This document shows positions 46,871 to 56,500 of a stretch of 64,000 nt of DNA, one piece after another. Every line of letters starts with the position of its first letter. Positions within the stretch are counted from its first letter, which is position 1. The translations under genes and the position numbers were made by a program. Below the pieces are notes generated by a model. That model was given only the letters and a program-made list of their open reading frames with translations, was not told where the DNA came from and ran no database searches. The DNA comes from VRUE01 sp963718755 (GTDB lineage: Bacteria; Actinomycetota; Thermoleophilia; Solirubrobacterales; 70-9): the NCBI GenBank assembly GCA_963718755.1, contig OY970376.1, positions 2,170,001-2,234,000 on the forward strand, written 5' to 3'.

Positions 46871-48775
46871 ATGGCTGCCGCGATCAAGCAACCGGGTTGG
46901 ATTCGAGGCATCTTGGGCGCTGTGCTCGCCGCCGCCTTCGGCGTCGGCCTCGTCGTCGTGCTGCGCGAGGTCTCCGGCCTGCCGATCTGGCAGACCGAGC
47001 AGACCGGCTACCCGCACGTCGTCGTGCCGCTGATCACCGGCCCACTCGGCTTCCTGGCGGGGTTCGGCTGCTTTGACTACTGGCTGCGCTGGGCCGTCGG
47101 CATGCCGACGATCCCCGAGGACCACTCCCAGCACGGCGCCAAGAGCTGGCGCGACTACTTCCGCTTCAACACCGATCACAAGGTGATCGGCATCCAGTAC
47201 ATCGTCACCACCTTCTTCTTCTTCTTCCTGGGCGGGCTGCTGGCGATGCTGATCCGCGCCGAGCTGGCCCAGCCGGGCGCGCAGATCGTCGACGCCTCGA
47301 CCTTCAACGGCCTCTTCTCGACGCACGCGGTGCTGATGATCTTCGTCTTCGTCATCCCGGTCTTCGCCGGCATCGCCAACTACGTGCTGCCGCTGATGAT
47401 CGGCGCGCCGGACATGGCCTTCCCGCGCCTCAACGCCCTCAGCTTCTGGATGCTGCCGCTGGCGGGGCTGCTCTTCATCGGCAGCTACCTGGCGCCGGGT
47501 GGCGCCTTCGACGCCGGCTGGACCGGTTACGCGCCGCTCTCCACCGGCGCCCCCTTAGGCCAGTCGTTCTTCAACTTAGGCGTGCAGTTCGCTGGGGCGT
47601 CCTCGATAGCGACCGCGCTCAATTTCTTAGTCACGATCATCACTATGCGTGCGCCCGGAATGACCTTCTGGCGCATGCCGCTGCTGGTCTGGGCCAACCT
47701 CTCGACCTCGCTGCTGGTCGTCGCCGCGACGCCCTTCATCGCCGGCGCCCAGTTCATGGTCCTCTTCGATCGCGCCCTCGGCACCCAGTTCTTCGAGCCG
47801 CTGGGCGGTGGCGACGTGATCAGCTATCAGCACATCTTCTGGTTCTACTCGCACCCGGCCGTCTACATCATGATGCTGCCCGGGTTCGGGATCATCTCCG
47901 AGGTCATCTCGACCCACGCCCGAAAACCGATCTTCGGCTACCGGCTGATGGCGCTGGCGCTGATCGGGATCGTCGTGCTCAGCTACTCGGTCTGGGCGCA
48001 CCACATGTTCGTCGCCGGCATGTTCAGCTGGCTGCGGGTGCCGATGATGATCACGACCCTGCTGATCGCGGTGCCGACCGGGATCAAGATCTTCTCCTGG
48101 TTGGGGACGCTCTACTTCGGCAAGATCCACACCTACTCGACCGCGATGCTGTTCTCGCTCGCCTTCATCGTCACCTTCACGATCGGCGGCATCAGTGGGG
48201 TCATGCTCGGCATGGTGCCGATCGACATCCACGTCTCCGACACCTACTTCATCGTCGCCCACATCCACTTCGTCCTCTTCGGCGGCTCGGTCTTCACGAT
48301 CTTCGCCGGCATCTACCACTGGTTCCCGAAGATGACGGGGCGGATGTACGACGAGAAACTGGGCCGCGTCCACTTCTGGGGCACCGTGATCGGCACCTGG
48401 GGCACCTTCATCCCGATGCACTGGGTGGGGATGGACGGGATGCCGCGCCGCGTCGCCGATTACGCCGAGCAGTTCGGCAACTGGAACCTGCTGATCAGCT
48501 GCTTCGCCTTCATGCTCGGCGCCTGCCAGCTGGTCTTCCTCTACAACATGGTCGTCAGCTGGCGCTACGGGCCGCGCGCCGAGGGCAATCCGTGGCGGGC
48601 GAAGACGATCGAGTGGCAGGTCTCCTCGCCGCCGCCGATCTTCAACTTCGACGAGATCCCGCGCGTGGTCGGTGGGCCTTATGAGTTCGGCGTGCCCGGC
48701 GCCCGCCACGCGATCATGGCCGGCGAGGGCGACCAGGTCGCCAAACCGGAGCCGACCGTGGTGAGCCAAGCGTGA
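46871..48775 (+). CDS. ctaD: Cytochrome c oxidase subunit I, A2 type
   Basis: 634 residues of heme-copper oxidase core. Heme a ligand in FSTHAVLM, CuB His-Tyr pair H328/Y332 in WFYSHPAVYIMMLPGFG, CuB ligands H377-H378 in WAHHMF, and heme ligands in HIHFVLFGGSVF. The D-channel Glu of GHPEVY is replaced by the YSHP motif (Y326-S327), which defines A2-type oxidases. About 90 extra N-terminal residues include two further hydrophobic segments before the usual first helix (TDHKVIGIQYIV). GTGA overlap with the next gene. Confidence 0.96.
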   Translation: MAAAIKQPGWIRGILGAVLAAAFGVGLVVVLREVSGLPIWQTEQTGYPHVVVPLITGPLGFLAGFGCFDYWLRWAVGMPTIPEDHSQHGAKSWRDYFRFNTDHKVIGIQYIVTTFFFFFLGGLLAMLIRAELAQPGAQIVDASTFNGLFSTHAVLMIFVFVIPVFAGIANYVLPLMIGAPDMAFPRLNALSFWMLPLAGLLFIGSYLAPGGAFDAGWTGYAPLSTGAPLGQSFFNLGVQFAGASSIATALNFLVTIITMRAPGMTFWRMPLLVWANLSTSLLVVAATPFIAGAQFMVLFDRALGTQFFEPLGGGDVISYQHIFWFYSHPAVYIMMLPGFGIISEVISTHARKPIFGYRLMALALIGIVVLSYSVWAHHMFVAGMFSWLRVPMMITTLLIAVPTGIKIFSWLGTLYFGKIHTYSTAMLFSLAFIVTFTIGGISGVMLGMVPIDIHVSDTYFIVAHIHFVLFGGSVFTIFAGIYHWFPKMTGRMYDEKLGRVHFWGTVIGTWGTFIPMHWVGMDGMPRRVADYAEQFGNWNLLISCFAFMLGACQLVFLYNMVVSWRYGPRAEGNPWRAKTIEWQVSSPPPIFNFDEIPRVVGGPYEFGVPGARHAIMAGEGDQVAKPEPTVVSQA

Positions 48776-49653
48776 GCGCCGAGGCTGCACAGGCACAGCC
48801 GCTGCTGGTCTTCCTCAACGAGGTCGCCGGCGGACGCAAGCTGCTGGCGGCGGTCGCCGAGCGGGCCGAGAAGGTTCCGTTCGTCGCCGTCGCCGCCCCG
48901 CAGAACCAGCCCGCCGTTGGCCAGCTGATCGACGCCGGCGAGCTGCGCGATGCCGCCCGCGCTCGGGTCGAGGTGACGATGTCGATCCTCTCCGAGTACG
49001 GGGTCGACTCGGTCGGCGAGGTGATGGATCGCGACCCGGCGCTGGCGCTCGATGACGCCGTGCGCGCTCACGAACCCGGTGAGGTCCTTCTTTCCTGCCG
49101 CCATGAGACCCGCTTCGGCATCACCCGCAAGGACCTCGTCGAGTGGGCGAAGAATCGCTTCGAACCCGATGTCGCGGTGACCCACATCCCGGTGCGCGTC
49201 CAGGACGACTCGATCAGCCTGGAGAAGAGCCACACGCTCGTCGTCGCCACCCAGACCGTCGCCGCACCGGATCTGGTTACGAGATTGAAGGAGCGTGCCG
49301 CGGGCCACCCGCACCGCTACACGATCATCTGCCCGCGGGCCGACGACGTCTCCGAGGCTGAAATCGTCGGCGACCTGGCCTCGACGCTCGCCGAGCTCTA
49401 CCGGGCCGACGTCGACGCGACCGGCCAGCCGATGAGCCCCGATCCCTTCCACGCCGTCCAGAACGCGATCGAGCATTACCGGGTCGACGAGGTGCTGATC
49501 TCCACCTTCGCCGGCGAGACCTCGCGCTGGCTCGACGAGGACCTGATTGGCCGCACCCGCGAGATCACCGACAAGCAGGTCGAGCACCTCGAGGTCGGCC
49601 GGCCCGCCGCCACCGTCGCGGCTGCGGTCGCCGAGGGAGAGGAGAGCACCTGA
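48772..49653 (+). CDS. Tandem USP-like protein in the oxidase operon
   Basis: 293 residues, soluble, made of two similar halves. Each has a strand such as LLVFLNEVAGG or HTLVVATQTV, a long helical stretch, and a DEVLISTF/GEVLLSCR strand followed by a Trp-containing helix (SRWLDEDLIGR). This is the layout of universal-stress-protein-like domains. Its second half resembles the protein at 59193-59846 (DEIVISTHPPHRSRWLEHGVV). Both stop and start overlap cox genes (GTGA with ctaD; 1-bp with ctaE), implying a role with the oxidase, such as regulation or assembly. Not a recognised oxidase subunit. Confidence 0.7.
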   Translation: MSAEAAQAQPLLVFLNEVAGGRKLLAAVAERAEKVPFVAVAAPQNQPAVGQLIDAGELRDAARARVEVTMSILSEYGVDSVGEVMDRDPALALDDAVRAHEPGEVLLSCRHETRFGITRKDLVEWAKNRFEPDVAVTHIPVRVQDDSISLEKSHTLVVATQTVAAPDLVTRLKERAAGHPHRYTIICPRADDVSEAEIVGDLASTLAELYRADVDATGQPMSPDPFHAVQNAIEHYRVDEVLISTFAGETSRWLDEDLIGRTREITDKQVEHLEVGRPAATVAAAVAEGEEST

Positions 49654-50276
49654 TGGAGAGCGCAACCGTTGCCCTCGGCCATGCCCACGAGGAGCATCAC
49701 GGGCCGCCTGAGGCCCACCAGAGCTCGCGGATCGACCGTCAGACCTTGGGAATCCTGCTCTTCATCGTCTCCGAGATCATGCTCTTCGGGGCGTTCTTCG
49801 CCGCCTACTTCTTCCTCCGCGTCGTCGTCGACCCGCCCAGCTGGCCGCCCGAGCCCTTCGAGCTCCCCGTCGCGGTCGCCGGCATCAACACGGCGATCCT
49901 CATTTCCTCCAGCTTCACGATCCACTACGCGCTGGAGTCGATCCGCCGCGGCAACCGCAACGGCCTCAAACTCGGCCTGGTGCTGACCTGGCTGCTCGGC
50001 GCCACGTTCCTCTTCATCCAGGTCAACGAGTACGTGCACATCGGCTTCAGCGCCCGCGACCTCGGCTTCGGCTCGATCTTCTACGGCCTCACCGGCCTCC
50101 ACGGCGCCCACGTCTTCGTCGGCCTGGCACTGCTCAGCTTCGCCACGATCCGCGCCTTCCGCGGCCACTTCGGCCCCAAAGCTGAGGACCACCTCGGGGT
50201 AGAGGTGCCCGGCATCTACTGGCACTTCGTAGACGTGATGTGGATCATCGTCTACACCTCTGTTTACATCCTCTGA
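49653..50276 (+). CDS. ctaE: Cytochrome c oxidase subunit III
   Basis: 207 residues with five membrane helices: LGILLFIVSEIMLFGAFFAAYF (with the conserved Glu), AVAGINTAILISSSF, LVLTWLLGATFLFIQ, FYGLTGLHGAHVFVGL and IYWHFVDVMWIIVYTSVY. Short five-helix form common in Actinobacteria. It ends the oxidase operon. Confidence 0.95.
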   Translation: MESATVALGHAHEEHHGPPEAHQSSRIDRQTLGILLFIVSEIMLFGAFFAAYFFLRVVVDPPSWPPEPFELPVAVAGINTAILISSSFTIHYALESIRRGNRNGLKLGLVLTWLLGATFLFIQVNEYVHIGFSARDLGFGSIFYGLTGLHGAHVFVGLALLSFATIRAFRGHFGPKAEDHLGVEVPGIYWHFVDVMWIIVYTSVYIL

Positions 50277-50413
50277 CGGCCGCGGTAACCGGCGCATCGG
50301 GCCGGAGAAATCGCTTGCGATTGCTTCTACCTATTTCCCGGTAGAAAAACATTCCAGTTCATTAAGTCTATATTGTTTGCTCGCAGCAATCTCGAAATGA
50401 CCGCACCAGTCTG

Positions 50414-50443
50414 TTGACACAACTGTCTGCGGGCAGATAGGAG
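50414..50443 (+). promoter_or_regulatory. Promoter-like sequence before the NHL/protease gene
   Basis: TTGACA (50414-50419), an 18-bp spacer containing TCTGC/GCAGA, and TAGGAG (50438-50443). It lies in a 241-bp AT-richer gap (50277-50517) that holds no gene. The TTG start at 50518 has AGGAGG 8 nt upstream. Confidence 0.45.
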
Positions 50444-50517
50444 TTGTGCGCTCGTCCGGCGCCTGTCGCCAGGGAGGAAGCTCAGGCAGGTAAGACAACG
50501 ATTACAGGAGGCAGGGT

Positions 50518-53500
50518 TTGTCCCAGCGAGGCTCGGGTTCCGATGCCAAGTCGAGCGCAGCTCTTACCCGTCTGCGATGGCTCGGGGCTTTTGTCATCTT
50601 GCTGCTTGCTTGTTCTGCCGTCCCGGTTTTCGCGGCGGAGCAGACGGAAGCGCCCTCCCCTGAATCTGAAAAGGTCGAGTTCACGCCCCGCACGAGCCAG
50701 GAAGAAGAAATCGCCGCAGCTCAGGTCCCCGACGCCAGCGACGTCTACAAAGCTCTGCTCGAAAGCGAAGCCAAGGAAAAGGAGCGTAAGGAATGGCTCG
50801 CCAGCTCAGGGGCAATTGAGCAGCGTGACGGCTCCTTGCTCGCTTTTGGCGACCTCTCCGCAGGGGAATCAGAACAGCTCCTGAGAGCCTTCTTTGAGCC
50901 ACAGCTAGAAGCCCTGAACGGCGATCCGAGCAGGTTCCTGAGCGATGCGCAGCTCGTCAAGCCCGTCGATGATTCAGCCGCCATCGTCAAAGACGAAGGT
51001 GACGGTTCACTCATGGACTCGACCCTCCCGGTGCGAACGGAGGACGAAAATGGCGAGCTATCCAAAGTAGACCTGACGCTGGAAGAAACGCCGCAGGGCT
51101 TCAAGACGGACAACGCTCTTGTCGATCTCGCCTTGCCCGCCTCCGCGCGTGGGGCGATCGAGGTCGGCGATGGAGGATTCGCGATCGCGCAGGCCGGAGC
51201 TGCTGAGAGTCCAGCTCGGCGCTTCGGCGACAAGAACCTCTTCTACCCGGAGGTATTGCCCCACACCGACCTCATGGTGGCGAGCACCAGCTTCGGCGCC
51301 GAGCTTTTCAATCTGCTCCGCTCCAAGGACAGCCCGGAGGAATTCCGCTTTGCCATCGAGGTGCCCCCGGGTGCCGAACTTCGCTCCGACGGACAAGGAG
51401 GCGCTGAGGTCCTGCGCGAAGGCGAGACGCTTACGCGAATTCCGAGGCCCTGGGCGCTAGACGCACAGCAGACCGATGTGCCGGTCACGCTGGAGGTCGA
51501 GGGCGACTCGATCGTTCTTAACGTGGCCCACCGCGAAGGCGACTACGCCCGCCCGATATTGCTCGACCCCGCGATCATCCAGGACGGCAACAACTGGCAT
51601 GAAGGGAAAAACCTCGACCTGCTCACCAACGGCGCCTGGAAATGGGACTCAAACAACAGCAACATTGTGCACGACGTCTGCTGTTGGGGAGGAACGAAAC
51701 CCGGCCTGCTAACCAACGTCTGGGACGCCTTTTATGGCCCCGAGCAGCGTGGCCAGTGGACCTACAGCACCGCCAACGGTGCCGTCCTGATCGTCCATGC
51801 CTGGATCAACCCCTTCTTGCGGGTTGACAACGGCTGCGGGTCCGAAGAGCCGCACGACTACGCGGGACTGTGGAACCCCGGCGACCAGTGGGCCCCGTTC
51901 CTGCGCGATGAAGCCAAGAAAAAACAAGGCGCCGTCACCTTGGCCGGCTGGGGCCAGGCGGCGGTCATCGGCATGGGCACCGGGGCGCCCGGCGTCTGGC
52001 TCGCCTGCGACCGCAACCTCTACGCAGGCGGCGTTGCGCTGTGGCTGGACGACACCTGGGGCCCCGGCATCACCTCTGCGGGCGTGCCGTCGGGTTCCTG
52101 GTTCGGCGACAAAGCGCCGACCAATATCAGCGTCAGCTCCTGGGACGAGGGTCTCGGCGTGCAGTACGTCAAGCTCCTGAACGAAGGCAAAGGCGTGATT
52201 GCAGAAGAAAGGCCAAACAACTGCACCGGCCTCTACGGCTCCACCTGCCCGACCACCCGCACCTCCCCGTTTAGCGGCGTCACCGGGAAAAACAAAATCA
52301 CCGGTGACAGCTTCGGCGAGGGAGTCAGGGAATCCAGCGTGACCGTCTCCGATCCGACTGGCAAGACCGCCGAAAAATTCTTCACGACCAGGGTCGACAA
52401 CAGCAAGCCCGAAGTCGCCCTCAGCGGCCAGCTCGCGGAAGCGACCGGCGAGGTGGTCTCCTACACCGAAGGCGAAAAACCTGTGGGCGACGGCGAAGAC
52501 AAGCTCCGCCTCCCCGTCTACAACCTGACGATAAAAGCCAAGGACGGTGTCTGGGGGACGACCAACAACAAAGACAAACGCTCAGGCGTAAAAGACATCG
52601 AGGTTTGGCTTGAGGACAAAGAGCTGGAAGTGCCCTGGAAAGAGCTGGAGGTGCCGTGGAGCGCGAATTCGGAATGCCCGCAGACCAGCTGCGAAATGAA
52701 CGTCACCTACCCGCTCGACCTGACCGAGATCGACACGGCCGGTAGCCACAAACTCAAAGTCATCGCCAAGGACTTCGTCGGCGAGGAAAAAGAACGCGAA
52801 ATCGAGTTCGAATACTTCCCCGCCACCGGGATGAAAGACGAGTACGTGATGCACTACTTCTCCCTTCCCAACGGGCAGGGCGCCGAATCAGAAGAAGAGA
52901 ATCCCGCCCGCCCCGAACTCGCCGTCAACGTGATGAACGGCAACCTCGTCTACCGCGAGCGCGACATCGACGTCGATGGAACCGCTGGAGTGGATCTGGA
53001 AGTCGAGCGCTTCTACAACTCCCAGCTCCCGGACTCAGAGAACACCGAGTGGGGCGACGGTTGGACGCTGGCCCAGACCCCCGACCTGGAGCCGGTCGAT
53101 ACGGGCGGCTCGCCGGCTCCCGATGAGGCGGAGCTGATCGACCGCAGCGGCGCCGTGGAGGAGGAGGTCGAGCTTCCCACCGAAGCCGGTGCGGAGAAAT
53201 TCGACCCTGTCCTGCAGGCCACTCTCGCCAAGAAATCAACGGGTGGCTACGAGCTGACCGATGAGACTGGCGAATCCGCGACCTCTGTCGTATTTGATGC
53301 CACTGGCGAGACCGAGGCACGTCTCACCGAGGGCTCCGCCAAGGTCGACTACGCCTACGAAGGCGGGGAGCTGGCCGAGATCGAGGTGGAGGACCCCTCG
53401 ACCTTCGCCGCCGACCCCGAAGAACTCCAGATCCCAGAGCCGGAGTTGATCTCCGCGCCGAAATACAGCTCCTCCTTCGGCGCCAACGGCTCCGGTGACG

Positions 53501-56500
53501 GCCAGTTCAAACACCCCACCGACGTCGCGATCGACCCGCAGGGCAATCTCTGGGTCACCGACAAGTCCAACAACCGCGTGCAGAAGTTCGACCCGAGCGG
53601 CAAATTCCTGGCGAAATACGGTTCTCTCGGCTCGGGCAACGGCCAGTTCAATCGGCCCTCCTCTGTCGCAATCGACAGCGCCGGCAACATCCTCGTCGCC
53701 GACTCCAACAACCACCGCATACAAAAGCTCAGCCCCGAAGGCGCCTTCATCTCCAAATTCGGAACCTCCGGCTCGGGTAACGGGCAGCTCAACAAGCCCG
53801 AAGAGGTCAGTGTCGATACCGCCGGCAACATCTGGGTCGCCGACACCCAAAACGGCCGCGTGCAGAAGTTCAACAGCGCAGGCGAATTCCTCAAAGTCTT
53901 CGACTCCGGCTACCTCTACGAACCGACCGGGGTGGACGTCGATTCAGGCGGCAACGTCTGGGTCGCGGACTGGCAGAAAAACCGCATCACCGTTTTCGAC
54001 TCAGAAGGCAACTTCAAAAGCAACGTCGGCACGGTCGGCCAGTTCAACCGTCTCGACGGCCTCGAAATCGACAACTACGGCAACGTCTGGGTCGCCGATC
54101 TGGGCAACAACCGGATCCAGCGTCTCGACCTCGCCGGGCAGCTCTTGGGCCAGTTCGGCACCACGGGCTCCGGCCCTGGCCAATTCGGACTCGATTTCCC
54201 GATGGGGATCGCCGCCGACTCCAAGGGCCACCTCTGGATCGCCGACCCCTACAACGACCGGGTGCAGGAGTGGCTGGTCCCGATCGACAAACCCACCTAC
54301 AACGCCTCCTTTGGTGCCAGTGGCTCTGGCAACGGCCAGTTCAACTTCCCCACCGACGTGGCGGTCGATCTCCATGGCAACCTCTGGGTCACCGACAAGT
54401 CGAACAACCGCATCCAGAAGTTCGACGCAAGCGGCAAATTCATCGCCAAATATGGCTCTTCAGGCTCCGGCAACGGCCAGTTCAACCGACCCTCCTCGAT
54501 TGCCGTAGATCGCGACGGCAATATCGTCGTCGCCGACTCCAACAACCACCGCATCCAGAAGTTCAACACGGCGGGCGAATTCATCTCAAAGTTCGGCGCC
54601 TACGGCTCCGGCGACGGGCAGCTGAACAAGCCCGAAGAGGTCGTTGCCGACTTCGAGGGCAATATCTGGGTCGCGGACGTCCTCAACGGCCGCGCGCAGA
54701 AGTTCGATGAGGAAGGGCAGTTCCTCAAAGTCGTCGACTCGGGACAGCTCTACGAACCGATGGGCATCGATGTGGATGCCGGTGGCAACGTCTGGATAGC
54801 TGATCGGAACAAAAACCGGATCTCCGTCTTCGACTCCGAAGGGACCTTCAAAAGCAACGTCGGCTCGGCTGGTTCGGGCAACGGCCAGTTCAACAAGCCC
54901 GACGCGGTCGAGATCGACAACAAAGGCAACGTCTGGGTCGCCGACCTGCTCAACAACCGCGTGCAGCGCTTTGACGTGGCCGGGCAATACGTCGGCCAGT
55001 TCGGCACCGCGGGCTCCGGAGCGGGCCAGTTCGGCCTCGACTTCCCAAGCGGCATCGCCACCGACCGGGAAGGCCACCTCTGGGTCACCGACGCCTACAA
55101 CAACCGCATCCAGCAGTGGCGGACCGCCAACTACGTCCCTGCTCAGGCGGCGCAGCTAGACCTCACCGACGGCGATGCCAAGGTCGAGGTTGAAACGCCA
55201 GGCGGGCTGGTCTCGAGCGTCGCCGGCAATGCATCCGGCGAACACGACTATGCCCACGAAGGAGATCTGCTCGTCTCCCACGATGGCCCCGACGGCGAGA
55301 CCGACTACGACTACGACGAAGGACGGCTGAGCAAAATCACGCTTCCCAGCGGGACCTGGGCTGAGATCGACTACGAAGCGACCGTCGGGCGGGTGCAAGA
55401 GGTTCGCGTCAGCATCGAAGGCGGCCCGGTCAAAGCCACCGAATTCGAGTACACCGATCAGCCGGCACGCAGCACGAAAGTCATCCCACCAGGCGCGCCG
55501 CACCTCGTCTATGACATCGGCGATGACGGCTCGGTGCTCAAATGGTGGAACGTGAAAAAACCACCGGAGCTCGATATTCACGGAGCGCTCTATGACAACC
55601 GCGAAATAGACGGCTTCTTCTGGGAAGGCGCCCGGGTATTGGAGGTCGACGCGGAATCGGTAGAGGGACTCGCCTCGATTCAGATCATCGCGAACGGCGA
55701 CACCCTGGTCGATGAGCATCTATGCCCTAAACCCAAAGTGATCGAATGCACCGGAAAAGAAGAGAGCGAATGGATCGCCGAATCCGACCTGCAAGCTCCG
55801 GGGCATCTACAGCTCGAAGTGATCGCGACCGATCGCAACGAAGAAAGCACCAGCGAGCGCTTCTGGGTCGATGTCCCTAAACCGGCGCCCCTGGCCCCGG
55901 GCACCCCCGTGCAGCCGCGGTTCCGCGACATCGCCATGTTCCGCGAGGAATACGGACTCGAGGTCGTTTTTCCCGTCGCCAACGAGACCGAGCTGAACGA
56001 ACGAATCCTCGATCTGATCAAAGCCTGGAACGAGCCGAATACGCCGGCCGGGCAGGTGGCCAGGGCAACGACGGAGCGGTGGGGCGTGCCGCTGCGGCCG
56101 GCGGACGTGGCCGAGCTGGACTACCGGGAATGGTTCTACAACGTCAACGCGGAAAAGATCGACCAGTGGGTCGAAGCGACCAGCCCGGGCAGCTACGCCG
56201 GGTACTACATGGACCATCCCGCCGGCGGGGTCATGCACATAGGGTTCATCGATGACCAAGAAGATGAGCTGGGGAGCCTGAAAACGTCGTTGTCGCTGGA
56301 GGCGTGGCCGAGGCTGCAGGTCTACCCGACCGCCCCAACTGCCTCCTACCTCTCGGTGCGGGCGACCGCGCAATCGGTACTGGGCGCGATCGAATCGAAC
56401 TCGACCCTCGCGAACCTGGTCGTCAGCGTCGAGGACGACGAAGCCGGGAAAGCCACCCGCGTCGGCACGCCCAACGTCGCCCAGGTCGAAAGCATCCTAG

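Noticed and set aside
44696..47326. Very long open frame on the minus strand
   Set aside because: It is antisense to the GT4 and coxB genes and lacks any family motif; long antisense frames are expected in GC-rich coding DNA.
53461..55128. Regularly spaced repeats suggesting a repeat array or CRISPR
   Set aside because: The repeats are coding NHL blades with variable codons, not identical direct repeats with unique spacers.
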